Source: Lobulomyces angularis (lineage: Eukaryota; Chytridiomycota; Chytridiomycetes; Lobulomycetales; Lobulomycetaceae). From it: a stretch of DNA of 64,000 bases. The DNA is taken from the NCBI GenBank assembly GCA_027604685.1, contig JADHYX010000038.1:24642-88641 (forward strand), in the 5' to 3' direction. Within the stretch, counting starts at the first letter, position 1. Every line of letters begins with the position of its first letter. Shown piece after piece: positions 44,997 to 58,402 of the stretch. A program made the translations under genes and the position numbers. Below the pieces are notes generated by a model, which worked only from the letters and a program-made list of their open reading frames with translations, searched no databases and was not told the origin of the DNA.

Positions 44997-46775
44997 ATGA
45001 GTCAAAATCTAAAAAATATAAAATTAAGATTTTTTCCACCAGGTACTATGATTTTTTTTTTTAAGTTTTTGGATATCATTAAATGTTTTGACAGGTTTGA
45101 TACTGGATTATTTGGATGAAACAAATAAAATGGAGAGTAAAGATATTAATTTATTCGATTTAGATGAAAAGTAACTTTTAAAAAATTTACAAAAAAATGT
45201 TAATGTAAATTTTTTTTTTTTTTTAGAACTGATGTGTTTGACTTGACAAATAAAATACTACTTGAAAATTCAAATTTGTTAAAAAAAAAAAGATTTGAAC
45301 TAATATGTCAACTGCTCACAAGTTTGAATATAAAAATTATTATGAATTTAAAATATTAATGAATTATATATTCTTTTTTTTTTAATAAAATCTAAGGGTT
45401 GAAAGAGAAAATTTCAAAAATAAATTATGAAAAATTTGTTTTAACTAAAAAAATTCAAGCTCATTCAATGCCATTAACAAATTGCTGTTTAAATAAATCT
45501 GGGTCTCGGTAAAATACTCCTCAAGGAATTTATTGTATCTTATTAAAAATTTTGATATTATTTTTTGATTAAGTTTAATTACTTCATCATATGATCGGAC
45601 ATGCAAATTGTTTGATACAAAAACGGGTGAACTGTTGCACAAATATGAAGGGCATCAAAACGTTGTTTCTTGCCTTTCATTTAACAATCCCTTTGGTGAT
45701 AAAATTGTTACTGGTTCTTTTGATAAAACTTTAAAGCTTTGGTCTACAGAAACCGGAAAATTATATCATACATTTAATGGTGTGGAAAAAAATTCATGTT
45801 TGCTAATTTTTTTTTTTTTTTAATTAGGGCATCATGGAGAAATTATTTGTGCTTCATTTAATGGAATTCAGAGTAATATGTTAGGTTCAGGTAGTATGGA
45901 TGGACAAGCTATATTGTGGGATATACGAAGTGGAAATGACATTTGGAGATTAAGAGGACATTCGGAGGAAATTGTTAATCTATCCTTTAATAATGCTGGA
46001 AATATTATTGCTACTGGATCTTTTGACCACACCATAAATTTATGGTAATTACAGCCTCAAAAAAAAATGAATTTTTTTTTTCAGCTGAGTTTTATTCTAG
46101 GGATGTTCGAACTGGGAGAACCTTGCACACATTAATTGGGCATAGAGCAGAAGTTACCAGTGTTTTGTTTAACTTTGATAGCTCTTTACTTTTAACAGGC
46201 TCCATGGATGGGACAGCTAAAATCTGGGATACCTCCTCTGGAAAGTGCCTATCTACATTGAGGTGAATAAAATTTGTGAAAAAGAAATAAAAATTGTTAC
46301 TAAAAAAAGGTATATTGTAGAGACCATACACAGGAAATTTTGGATGTTACATTTTCCCCATCAGGAAATTTAATTGCAACGTGCTCTTCTGATTCTACGT
46401 GTAAAATTTACACAACAAAAAATAACAACTTTGAGTTGAAATTTAATTTAAAAAATGAACGAATTAACAATGAAAATACTGAGATATCAAAAGTTATGTT
46501 TAACGGCAATGAAAATTTTTTATTGACATCAAGTAAAAGCAATATCGTTAAAATTTGGAATTGCTCTGATGATTTTAAAAATAATACTGTTCCAGCGACA
46601 ATATTTCAAACATTACAAGACCATGAGGATGAAGTATTCTATAGTTGTTTCAACTACTATGGTGATACAGTCTTAACAGGTATGCAAAATTGCTACCTGT
46701 TTTTTATATCTATTTTGTTTAGGCGCTAAGGATAACACTTGTAACATATATAATATAAATAGTGATAATAAATGA
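44997..46775 (+). CDS. DAW1: DAW1/ODA16: WD40 adaptor that loads outer-arm dynein into the flagellum
   Basis: Nine exons (44997-45042, 45095-45170, 45227-45321, 45397-45508, 45574-45779, 45828-46044, 46101-46262, 46321-46679, 46723-46775) join in frame to 441 residues. The N-terminal block [15 protein letters not shown] and [20 protein letters not shown] is specific to this family (human DAW1, Chlamydomonas ODA16). WD repeats follow with [64 protein letters not shown] and [19 protein letters not shown]16 links outer dynein arms to IFT for transport. The protein is slightly longer than animal DAW1, with a divergent insert ([13 protein letters not shown]) in the sixth blade. The gene is direct evidence for motile flagella. 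Confidence 0.93.
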
Positions 46776-47080
46776 GTGCCAAGATTAATAATTATCTATA
46801 ATAAGAATATTCTAATTATATGTAGTGCGCTAGAATATCGAATAAACACAAATATTACAAACCTTGATGTAAAATAGAATATGAAATAGAAACAAAAAAG
46901 TACATTTAAAATATGAATATAATTAATAGTATCTAGGTATGTATTTAGATAAAGTAAAAAAAAAAAAAAAAAAAAATAATAAGCATTCTATGTAGATAAT
47001 TTTATTAATTTTTGGGTGTAGTTAAGAGGTGGAAAATTTTTGCAGTAATGTTCGTTGTAAAATTAAAATAAAAAAGCACT
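46776..47080. other. Spacer between convergent genes
   Basis: Contains a run of about 21 A near 46956-46976. Otherwise AT-rich; nothing seen. Confidence 0.5.
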
Positions 47081-49740
47081 TCAGGCGTCATAAGGATTTA
47101 GATTAGCATTTCTAAATTTCATTTGCTGAAGCCAGTAGCTTTCTAAAGCCTTTCTACTATCATATTTATTTTTTTTTGATAGATTAAAATCTTGCTCCAA
47201 TCTAAAAAAAAATAAGTTAAAGAAAAAAAAAAAAAGGAATAAATTGTTTTTTACCTAATTTTGTAAATTGCTAATCTATCGATTTGAGATTTTCGTTGGA
47301 TATCCAAAACCTGCTTTTCATAATCTTTTTTTTGTTGCAAAAGGTTTAGTTGTTCTTGATACAGTTTTCGGGCTTTGTCTCTACGATTTTTGAAATATGA
47401 GGTTTCATCATTAGCAAATTTATTTTCCATGATTATATCTTTTTCTTTTACTGCATATTTTTCTTGGACTTGTATATTCAAATCTTCGCAATGTTGTTGT
47501 TGCTTTTTTAACTTTTCTGTGTGTTCGTCGAATTCAATCTTTTTAAATCTAAACAATAATAATTTTATTAAAAAAATTTAGGTTAAATAAAAAAAAAAAT
47601 AAGTTGCTTTTTACTGTTGAACAAATTTTTTGTTTAAGACTCTATCTTCAAAAATTCTTCGTGACTTTTCTTCATCTTGATTTTTTTTTTTATTTGCGAT
47701 CTATTTTGAAAATAGAATTAATTTTTTTATATAGAAGCATTATTTTTTATTTTCTTAAAAAAAAAAAATTATTTTTACTTGTTCCAGAATTTCATCCTTT
47801 GTACATTGACGTAACAATAAATGATGAGGAGGAATAACTCTTGTATCAGTAATGTTTCCCATTGGTAATGGTATAACATCTTGTTTTTTTTTAATTCCAA
47901 TTTCTACTGCTTTTGTTTTATTGTAATTTGCAATTTCATAAGATTCTTGATAGTGAACATTTTCCAGTTCCTTAAAAATTAGAAATTAAGAAATTCAAGA
48001 AATAAAATAGATACTTTTTTTCTTAAAATAAATTCTCGATCAACTTCAAGTGATAAATTTAATAGCATCCTATCATGATCTATTTCCCTTTTTTTATTCT
48101 CAGCTTTATAATCAACTGGTACAGCAGCAAGTTGGAGACATAAAGGACACTTAGAATTTGACCACAACCTGTTTCCTGAATGTGGGTGGGTATGATAATC
48201 TTTCACTGAATGAAAATTATCAAAAAATTTTTATTCAATTTCATTAAAACTTAATCAATTATTTACCAGATCTTAATCCAAATAAAAATGCAAATTCAGA
48301 ATCATCATTTGATCGTGGAGAATTTATTCTAGGTACTTTTTTAAAATAAATATTTAATAATTCCTTTTAGTTATCATTACGCCTATCTTCAGTCCAGCAT
48401 TCCGATTTCCCGAGCAACGGTGGTAAAACTGGTAATATCCCTTTCATTGGTTCTAAAATAGACATGCCTCTAACACCAGTGATTTGTTCACTTGCTTTCA
48501 CTGCTTCCTCCCCTTTGTTTTGTTGTTGGGTTTTTGGCCTTATGTTAGTAGTTTGCATACTGGCTGATTGCTGTAGAGTCAACTGCTGTTGTGTACTTGG
48601 TCTCAAGTTCGTTTGATGATTACAAGAATCGATAACTTCAGTCGATACAGATTCAATATCAGCGACTGTAAACTTTTCTGTTACCTCAGTGGTCGACAGA
48701 CAAGATTTTTTACTTGTTTCAATACAAATTTCTTCTGGAGCGGCAGGGTTTGGTAACAGCGGAGGCATTCCATCATTAACACTTTCTGAACACTTTTTTG
48801 CAGTTTCCAATATATTGTCTCCGATGCTTTTTGACAATTCAGGATCGAATCTGAAAACGAATTTATTTTCAATTTTTTTTTAAAAGATGGAATAATTAAA
48901 AATAGTATTTGAAAATTCAAAAAAAAAAAAATCGATAAATAAAAAAATAAAAATAATATGCCAGTGGATTATTCAGTTTTACAAATAATATATCTTTTTT
49001 TGTAATAAGGGGAAAGGAATTTTTAATGAAACGAAAAAAGAAGTAGCCCTTACCTGAATTTAATATTTTTAGAAAAAACTTGAAGGTTTCCAACTTTAGG
49101 AAAGTTTAAATTCAAGGAATTCCCAGTTAACAGTAAATTTAAAATTGAATGCGTTAAATCTTTTAATGCTGTTTCAGCTAGATCCCTAGAGTAATTTTTA
49201 TCTTGGGATATCGCTGAAAAGTTCAATGTTTCTGAAGGTGCCATTCTTTGTAGTAGAGGTCTAGATATGTGCAAACCAGGAATTTTATCCCAAGTATGAG
49301 CTGGAACATAATGAAGCAAAGTTTCATTGTTTTTGTCTTTGTTTACATAAAAATGTGCTAAGCCGGGTATAAATACAGACTATTATTTTATTATTTTGTA
49401 TATTTAAAAAAAAATTAATTATTAAATTACTTTGCTTATCCTTAATTGACTATTGATATAAATTGAAACATCTTTCCATAATTCTAGCAAATCTAGAAAA
49501 CAAAAAAAATTTGGTGAATAACAAATTGAAAGAGTTTAAAAAAATATTAATAAAAATAATTGCAAAAAAGGATGAAAAATTTAATAATTTTTTTTATTGT
49601 AAATTTTTTAAAAACAAAATTTTTTAAAATAATCTACCGTTTTCGTTCATTGAAGAAAACCTTCTTGATCTAGGTTCTTCACAAACCACTCTAACCAAAG
49701 ACTGAACATTAAATTTTTGAGATTTTTTTATTACAGTCAT
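47081..49740 (-). CDS. CCDC81: CCDC81-like protein with two eukaryotic HU-fold domains
   Basis: It starts MTVIKKSQKFNVQSLVRVV at 49740. HU-like domain 1 spans DLLELWKDVSIYINSQLRIS (exon at about 49496) to VFIPGLAHFYVNKDKNN. HU-like domain 2 reads NFSAISQDKNYSRDLAETAL, KDLTHSILNLLL and FPKVGNLQVFSKNIKFRFDP, matching the second HU domain of vertebrate CCDC81. A low-complexity Gln/Thr/Ser linker follows (48837-48367), then a Cys-containing segment (CPLCLQLAAVPVDY) and a long C-terminal coiled coil, ending YWLQQMKFRNANLDPYDA. CCDC81 localises to centrosomes and cilia in animals, so a basal-body or axoneme role is inferred. Not all exon borders were traced. Confidence 0.75.
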
Positions 49741-50340
49741 TCAATGTTAATAAATTTATTTTTTATATTAATTTATTTTTTAACTGAATCAAAATAAAAT
49801 ATATTTTTATTTTTTATGGCCTTTCTATTTTTATTATTATTTTTTTATATTGTTGCTTCGATTGGTTTTACTGTCACAATGGAAAATATGTTGTTGATTG
49901 GCTTAACTGCTTTTCCAGAATAGACAATGAGAAAATGAAGAAAAATTTTCAAAAAATATTACAGGGATATAAAAAGAATAACAGGAAATTCAATTTTAAT
50001 GAGTTATTTATTACTTAAATTGCTTACAATCTAAATAAAAAATTAAGAAATGGATTAACAATTTTCTGTTTAAAAAATGAAAAGATTGTAGTTTTTCTAA
50101 TACTATTTTTTAGTTTTTTAATCTACTTCACTATATTTGAATTTAAAATAATCATAATTAACTGAAGCAAAAAGTTTTTGTGAAGCTTTCAAAATTATAA
50201 CATAAAAATAAATTAAATAACTAAATATCGAAACTAAAACTTTGCTTGCATATTTTAAATTTTATATTTCAATTCAATTTATTATAATATGTAGTAGTAG
50301 TATAATAATCTTTAAAAAAAGAAAAATATAAAAATATACT
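49741..50340. other. Intergenic region, promoter of the CCDC81-like gene
   Basis: 600 bp of AT-rich sequence. It holds the CCDC81 promoter and the 3' flank of the YAK1 gene. No feature recognised. Confidence 0.4.
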
Positions 50341-53300
50341 CTATTTTTTATAAAAAACATGTGAGGCACTTGCTCTCCGATTTCTAATAAACTTTTCTTG
50401 CTCCAAATTAAATTCCTTGTGTGTGTCTGTAACCAACTGGTTAGAAGATGCTGATGGGCGAATATTAAATTCCTTCAGATTATCAACAACATCTCCTACT
50501 ACTAACCCATTTGAATTTGAATGCGAATATATTGGATTCTCATTATTTGACGTGATGTAATAGGGAGAAATCTGACTACTCATATAACTAATTGCTGTTC
50601 CATGTGAAGCATTAATTCCTTCAACACCAATAAAACCAGATTCTAAAGTTGTAGCACCTCCTAAATTAAATTAAGAAATTAAAATAAACTATAACATAAA
50701 AAAATTTACGATATTCATTGAACTCCCGCAGTTTATGTCTTGAATCATGGTTGGCTGATGACGATGGGGTAGTTGAAGAGTGAATTTTCTCAAACATTAG
50801 ATCATTCGGTAAGGAACCACCTTGCGTTGCTTTCCAAGATTTAAAAGAGTCGTGTTGTGACGGTGTTAAGCCGTTAGCGGATTTATCATTGTAAGAACTT
50901 TTTTGAATTAACTTTGGTTGAGATCTGCCTCCCCATTCCCAACTAGGAGGAGAAATGTCATCTAATCCTCTGGAAAGAGGTTCTTCTTCTCCAACGATAA
51001 ATTCTTTTACTGGTGAAAGCGCTCTAAGTTTGTCAGAGTCACTTCTAGAAGTAGTTCTGTTGTTGCTGAGCTTTGGAGAATAGGAGTTTGGAGAGGAGGA
51101 GTTTACTTCTTCAACATCCATCACCTCAACATTAAATAATCCAGTGATGTCTTTTGAGGAAAATCTCTTATGAGGCAGGAGGGCTGACGCGGATGGTAAG
51201 TTTGAAGTTTGATTTTTTTGTGAAGATGAAGGGGATCCATGATGAAAGGAGCTACTAGTTGGTGAACTGCCATATACATCATAAGCCTTTGTGTTGGCAA
51301 ATTGTTGTGGTATTGAATGACTATGCTGAGAGTATATTTGCTGTTGCATCTGATGTGGCCGATAATGAGACTGATTTGACGGAGTTCCATGAAACTGCAA
51401 TTGAGGTGGTATATTAATTGTATTTGATGAAGAAGAATTTGAATACGATGATGTTGGAGAATGTGCTGAATTAGAATTTGTAGTACCATACTGTGTTGTA
51501 TTTGTATTAGAAAAATTATAATTCTGAGGCATAGTACCAGAATTAATGGCCCTGGGACTTAATTGTGAGGAAGAATATGTAGTTGGATAAGGCAGTGTAA
51601 CTTCGGGTTTTGATAGACTTGGTCTTCGACTTGAGCCTATATAAGTAATTGGCTGTTCTCCAACTGGGTAAGGCTTATGCCGCAAAGAAGTGCTATTTTC
51701 AATGTGAGTATGATAATTTCTATTGATAGGCGAATCCATCATTGCAGTAGTTGGGCTGTAATTGGGCATATTTAAATGAGAGGATATACTATTCGTTGAA
51801 ATTTGTAATTGAGGATTATTAACACCTCTGGGATATGTGTATATTATATCACTACTTAAATGTGAGTGTGGACTGCTTTGATTAAATCTTCCGCTTTTGC
51901 TAACTGGATTTCCTTCCTCGTCAAAATGCTCCCTCTTATTACCATATATCGGCGACCCTCTACTATCAACAGTGCCAGTTGAAATTCTGCCACTTTTTTC
52001 TTCTGTCCAACCACCTTTTTGATTTTTTAACCCACGGCCACCAATAACACCAACAGCCTGCTGCATCGCGACTAATCGCTGCAATGTTGGTGGAACAATA
52101 GCAACTTTTGAGCTACTTAAGGTGTTTGCTCTTTGACGTGTAGTTCTAACTGCACCACCACCAGCCTGAGGTGGAACCAGCGGAGAAGATGATGCATTCG
52201 AGGACATCATATTGACATTTGAACTTGTAACAGGAACAACATTAGAATTTTTAACACTGCCACTTTTCATCATTGATACATCTCTTGACACCATTGAAGA
52301 AGGTTGTTTTAGACGGGTAATTGCTACTGTTGGTTTAAAAGGACCAGTAAAAGGCTCTCCTGAGACGAATGGGTGCAACTTGGCCTGCTGTGGAGACCAT
52401 CTTTCCAAAGGATTTAAATTTAATAGACCTTTTAAAAAATCTAAAAAGCAAATTCTAATTTTTCGATCTTCTTCAATTTCCTCTGTAGATAAAACAATTC
52501 CTTTTTTTGAACCTTCATGTTTCATTATAACTTCCTCCAAGGTAGTGCCCTGAAGGTATCTTTTGCTGGGTTGTTCAACAGTGTTTTGTTCTCTTTGATA
52601 TTGCTCTAAAGATTTTATTTTGTAAACATTGAGTAGCTTCCCATTGGATCTCCTTTCAGGAGTGGTTGAAACTAACTCAAAAAAATTTTTGGCAGATTTC
52701 CCTTTTTCAATCATATGCGCAGGAGGAACTGATAATGTTTCCACTATTCTACATACTTGATTATATTCTGAACTTCCTGGAAAGAGGGGTAGGCCCAAAT
52801 ACAATTCTGCAGCAATACATCCAACTGACCACATGTCTATACTAGATGTATATGGGAGTCCAAGTAGTACCTCGGGAGATCTATAAAACCTTGATTGGAT
52901 ATATGAATATAAAGTTTGACCTTCATGACATGCACTTCCAAAATCAATAACTTTTATGTTAGGATGATTGAGGCTAAAACGAGTAAAAAGTTAAAAAATA
53001 TTTATATTAAGGCAATTACTCTTTTAAAAGAATATTTTCAGGTTTTAAATCACAGTGAATAATTCTTGCCCTTGCAAGAATAGTTAATGCGTCTAAAATT
53101 TGACTCATAAAAACTCGGACAAGGTTGGTACTGAACCCAGTAAACCGGTTTTGCTTTATTAACTCGTACAAGTTTAAGGATAACATTTCAAAAGTGATAC
53201 ATAAATGAGACTTATGAACAAAGGTATCTTTCATGCGAGCAATATGATGCTGATCTTTAGGATCGTGTTGACTGTTTAACTTTAAAACATATAGGTTAAG

Positions 53301-54233
53301 CATTAAAGCTAAAAAAAAAAAAATACCATATCCAAAATAGCAACTTCTACTAAACTTTGATTATAGTATGCGGGTTTATTTTTGATGACTTTTACAGCTA
53401 CCAACTCCTTTGTTTTCAAATTTAAACATTTTACAACTTGTCCAAAAGTGCCCTGCCCAAGAATATCCAAAATTTGATACTGCTGATGTTCCTTACTACC
53501 TAATATATCGTTAACATACAGTATATAGTCATTGTCTTCATTGTCAAAGCCATCATTTAAGCATGGTTTCGCTGGTTTTGTTAAAACTCTTCTTGGATTT
53601 GCTTCAGTTAACCAGTTAAATTCTGAGTTACATTTGTTATAGTACTGCGGAAGTTCTTGTGTGGCATATTTAATTAACTTCATAACATTAAAATTTAGTG
53701 TAGTAGTAAAAAAAAAAAAAATTAATAACTGAATCAGATGAAAGAATATTATACTTCAGATCCTTTTAAAAAATTCGAATTGTTGAGAGGTTTTTCATTT
53801 TCCAAATTCCGCTGCTTCATCAAATTCTTATAATTTTCATAATTTTCAATTCTGGTAAAACAACTTTTTTTGTTTCCATCAAGAGATAAATTTGCCATTC
53901 TTTGTTGCTCCCAATTAAAATTGCTAACTTCTTTTACTGGAGAAATATTCATAGCTTCATCATCATTAAAACGCGATCTAAAAAAAAAATAGTTGTGAGT
54001 TTACTTAAACGAGGTTGACATTTCAATTACGTGTCTAAAAAAGACTTGCTTAAGGAAGGGTTGCCAGGTAAATTAGTAGCAGAAGGGTTTGAAATGTTTT
54101 GTTGAAAGGATGTATGTTCATTACTAGAAAGATTAGCATTACTGTTGGTAGTGTTTTTTGGATTTGGTGGTAGTCCTTGCAATAAACCTTTGTACGAGTG
54201 AATAGCGCCTAAACTTCTTCTGCGATTTTCCAT
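50341..54233 (-). CDS. YAK1: Yak1-like DYRK-family protein kinase
   Basis: A dual-specificity Tyr-phosphorylation-regulated kinase of the Yak1 branch, which in fungi restrains growth downstream of PKA and TOR. The first exon starts MENRRRSLGAIHSYKGLLQG. The kinase domain contains LGQGTFGQVVKCLNLKTKEL, VAVKVIKNKPAYYNQS, LSLNLYELIKQNRFTG, IIHCDLKPENI, VIDFGSACHEG and the activation loop YSYIQSRFYRSPEVLLGLPY with the autophosphorylated second Tyr. The DYRK insert ends LNPLERWSPQQAKLHPF. The large last coding exons carry Ser/Gln/Asn-rich low-complexity sequence (52300-50670), and a final exon (50658-50341) ends VFYKK. RRRS is a possible PKA site. The gene is intact as read. Confidence 0.92.
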
Positions 54234-54995
54234 TTATTCTACAGATAAATCTTGAAATTGATTTAAACAAAATCTTTTTAGTTAAAGTTGAACAAAACTT
54301 TATTTAAATAAACAATATATTAAAAAATTTTTGAAGTTTGTTGAAATTGTAACTTTTTGTGAAACGTCTGATCGAAAGCGCCTTCGCACGCCACCACTAT
54401 TTTTTTCTTCAACACAAAAAGCTTGGGTAATTAATAAATAAAATTTATTGAAACTTATTTCAATAATGTTAAAAAAAATTTTTTTATTAACTATGTTAAC
54501 TAAGTGCGGCATTTTTTTGACACTTCTGAACACGAATTAGCAGTGTTAAACAATTATTTTTTTATTCATATTCATTTACCGTTGTAAATATAAATAATAA
54601 ATAAAATGCAGTCTACATACATTTGCATATTAATCACCTGTTTTGACACTGTTTTTTTACATTGTTTTAACTAATTTATCGATGAAATACAAGAGGCTTC
54701 TTTATAATTATTGGAAAAATCAAAAAAAAATTTATATCTTTTGATCTTAAGATGTGTAATCTAATTTTAGAATACTTGATATAAAAATAAGTCAAAAAAA
54801 AATTATAATCAAAAAAGTATATTAAATTCCTAATTTCTTAATCAGTTGTGTGATTGGTTAAAAAAAAAAAAATTTCAAACAAAAAAATTTAGTATGAAAA
54901 AAACCAACATATAAAACAAAAAAAAACCAAATTTAAAACAAAAAAAACTGCAATAAAAATTAAAAATAAAAAAACCAATAGAATTAAAAAAAAGT
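54234..54995. promoter_or_regulatory. Upstream region of two divergent genes
   Basis: 762 bp between the YAK1 start and the next plus-strand start. It contains an AT-rich stretch without a gene, and A-rich runs directly before the ATG at 54996. Confidence 0.4.
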
Positions 54996-56884
54996 ATGGA
55001 AATTCATGAAGAACTGTTATCTAGTTTTGTAGATCTGAGTAATTTGAAAAATACTCACAGTATTCATGCATATACCCCACGACCCATTTTAAAGAATGCA
55101 ATTCAACAACCTGTCGTTTTAAGATTGATACAGGAAAAAACAGGGCAAAAAAATCTTAACTCGAAATCGAAACAAAACAATTTACTACCTTTGCCAAAGT
55201 TAAAAAAAGAAAACGACTTCATTTATGATTTAAGTAATCTTCTAAAAATATAATTATTCAATAAAACTAAACTGAACCAAATGAAACACTAAATATATAT
55301 AAAATTATTCATTTCCTTTTTAGAAACTGTGCATGAATTAAAAAATTTTCCAAGACGGCCATCCTGTAATTTTGTTTTAAGAAGTAAATTGTTTAGTGAT
55401 ACCAGTAACTTTGAAAAAAAAGACATTAAATTACAGGCTGGGGAAAATAAGTCTCCTAGCAAATCTTTAAATTTGCAAGAAAATAGATTTGAGGATAGTT
55501 TAAAAAAAATTCAAACTGAAAGAGAAACAGCTGCTGAACCGACTTTTTATTTAGTACAACTTTTAATTTTGAACGTTCATTTTTTATTTTTTTGTAAAGG
55601 ACAAAAGAAGAAATGCACAAAAGAGCAACAGCGACAATGATTTATCATCCTCACCACTATCATCTTCACATTCCATAAAATTTAGAGAGTCTTGCTGCTC
55701 TACTGCATCAGGCTTCGCAAATATTCAAACACTACAGCAACGACTTTTTGAAAATAGCAAAAGCCGGAATGTTTCGGTGTATGTACCAAGATCAAGTAGA
55801 TCACAAAAAGCACCTGGTTTTAGCATTAAAGATTTAAAAGAACAACTTTCTTTTACTGATGAAAACAACTTAGATGAAAGCAGTGAGGTCTTATCGTTGA
55901 AATACAACTTTACCCAGAATACAGCAGATGATAAGAATAGTTTTTTAAAAAAAAAGTTATTAGTAAAAAAAAAAAAAGGAAATTTCAAAAAGGAAAAAAA
56001 TTTCAAATCTAATGTAATACCAAAAGAAAAAAAAAAAAACCTTGAAATGGTAACTCAAATTGAATTAACAAGCTCAGTTTTAAGAAGATACAGGGAGAAC
56101 AATGAAAAAAGAAAAAGTCACAATAGAAATAAAGTGAATGCCTCAAAATTTAGATTTTTGATTGGAAACTTTATGGAATATGAGGATTTGGATAAGAAAT
56201 ACAATATTGAAAAAAATGAAAATAAAATAAAACAGAAAGTAAAAATTTTTTCACCTATCAACCTGGGTAAGACACGCCAAATTCAAGGGCCATACCTGCT
56301 CCATCATAGTAGACAGGCCAGTAGACAGACATCTGCTGTATCTAGGTCTCACTCTCGCTGTGTTACTAGTGAGAAAATTGAAAGTATTTTAAATTTGGAT
56401 GAAGAGTTACACCAATTTAGTTGTGAAAAGAAAATCACAGGTTGTTGTTCTTGCTACATTGATTTTTCTTCGCAGATTTTAGTAATTACAATGATTATTC
56501 ATTTCTATCTTACAAAAAAAAAAAAATTTAAAATTATAGGGATTTGAGATAAGAGACTTTTCAAGAAGCAACTTTTCACAACAGGATTTCGACTCTAAAT
56601 ATAAACAAAATTCTGAAACTGAAAATGCGGATTTGTCACATAGAAATATACTGCAAGGGGATAAACACAGTGAAAGTACATTTTTTGAATCTATCACTAA
56701 AGACGAAATCGAAACTAAACAAGTAAATGGTAATGACAAAGTGAAAAAAGAAGTATTAGAAATCTTGGAAGGTTGGAGAGAAGTTGATGCTAACTCTACG
56801 ACATTTTGTTCCAACGATTCCTTGTATTCTCCATCCAGACCGCAAACTCAGCAATCAAAAACAATCAGTTTTCAAACAATTTAA
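54996..56884 (+). CDS. Uncharacterised basic, disordered protein
   Basis: It opens MEIHEELLSSFVDLSNLKNT and has HSIHAYTPRPILKNAIQQPV. Later exons start at about 55322 (TVHELKNFPRRPSCNFVLRS) and about 55600. The long exon at about 55602-56430 carries VYVPRSSRSQKAPGFSIKDL and TSSVLRRYRENNEKRKSHNR, with a Ser/Arg/His-rich SRQASRQTSAVSRSHSR stretch. The last exon (about 56540-56884) ends PQTQQSKTISFQTI. Very basic, Ser- and Lys-rich, with no folded domain seen. I do not recognise the family; the RRYREN motif and ending could mark a zoosporic-fungus-specific cytoskeletal protein, which is a guess. Confidence 0.5.
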
Positions 56885-57193
56885 AATCTTAATTTTCTTG
56901 CCTTAATTAGTATAATTGTTGTAAAATTTTTTTAAGTGCATTCTAAGCCTTAATATAATGATGTAATCAATTAAACTTAATTTATAATGTAAGATGCAGA
57001 AAAGTAGTACTTTGTAGTTAAAAACACATTAGCACATAAACTTTTAATAATTATAAAATCAAAATTTTGTTACAGATAGTAAACAATTTATTTTAATAGT
57101 ACAATTATATTTACAGCATTAAATTAATAAAATAACTAGTTATACAAAAAAAAAGAAAATTTACAAAAAATCATCAATAATAATTGAAAATTT
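56885..57193. other. Spacer between convergent genes
   Basis: AT-rich 3' flanks; nothing seen. Confidence 0.4.
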
Positions 57194-58402
57194 TAATCAT
57201 AAATCTGTTCCTGCTTTGGATACTGCCTTATACCAGTACAACCCCTAGGTTTATTTTGAGATAATATATGTCTGCGAAGAGCATCAGCTCTTGCAAAAGT
57301 TTTTCCACATAACTCGCATTCGTGTGGTTTTCCTGCTTTATGCAGTGATCTCTTATGACGATATAGATCAGGCAGTCTTCTAAATCTTGCGTCGCACTCA
57401 TCGCAGCCAAACTTTTTTATTTCAGAATGGCATCTCCAGTGAGATTTTAAGTTTTGATATTGAGTAAAATTCCTATTACAGTCTGGAAATTCGCATAAAA
57501 AAATTGTTGCGCCTTGCGTCGCTGCATCTAAAGCTTTTTTAACAATTTCTGGACTTGGAAATGAAGGAGTTGTTTCGCTGACATTGTAGCTCACAGCTGT
57601 CCCTCGCGGTTTTTGAAGTGATTTATTAATATAATTGGAGTTATTTGTGTTTTGAACACTGTTGACTCCAGGTGAAAACGGAGGTTGATTTGTTGATAAT
57701 GGAATCGATGAAAATGATGGTTGAGAAGATGGAAATGCAGGCTGGGAGGGAGAAAATGAAGAAGACGAAAATGAAGTTTGGCTTGAAGAAAACTGAACAG
57801 TAGGACTTTGCTCAGGGGGAGTTAATAAATTAGATTTTGGAGATGTTGGGAGATCAAAGATAAAACCGCCATTTTGATAATAATTCGATTGATTTAGTAT
57901 GTTGGGAGTTAGAACTAGTCAAAAAAAAATAATTATTAAAATTTAATAAACAAACAAATTAAAAGTTTTAATTACCAGAGTTATAACCATTTGAAAAATT
58001 TTGATTTTCATTAAAACTATAATTTTCATGTTGCTGATTGATGCTGGCGGTATTTGGAAATGCGGATAGTTGAAAAAGGTCATGAGCAGATTGCAAATTG
58101 TATTTTGGAGAAGCAATTGGAGAAGGAATGGTAAATGTTACTGAAGGGGGTTGATGATGATGTTGATGTGACTGAATATTCAAATTTAAAGATGGAGGAG
58201 GATTTGGACGAATCATCCTTGAAGGGGATCCATAGCAATTATTTGAGATGTCAGTGTCCGAGATTGTAGAAAGAGAAGGAGAATATGGCATTAACATTGG
58301 TAGGTTTGCGTTATTATCGTTGTTGGTGTTTTGATTCAGGTCGAAACTTGAGGTTAAAGAGGAAACAAAATCATCAATAGAATGATATGTTGATGCCTGC
58401 AT
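57194..58402 (-). CDS. C2H2 zinc-finger transcription factor (Crz1-like)
   Basis: Two exons. Exon 1 begins at the ATG at 58402 (MQASTYHSIDDFVSSLTSSF); a TTG 15 nt upstream is not a start. The intron near 57920-57975 joins NSGN/V to LTPNILNQSN. The N-terminal two thirds is Ser/Pro/Asn/Gln-rich. Three C2H2 units follow: CEFPDCNRNFTQYQNLKSHW, CDECDARFRRLPDLYRHKRS and CELCGKTFARADALRRHILS. The third ends in the ADALRRH motif of fungal Crz1-type factors. The gene ends near 57194. It is a nuclear DNA-binding regulator by similarity. This is the third factor of this type in the window. Confidence 0.78.

Noticed and set aside
50666..52300. Second gene in the Ser/Gln/Asn-rich part after the Yak1 kinase domain
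   Set aside because: The frame is continuous with the kinase domain, and long low-complexity regions are normal in Yak1 proteins.
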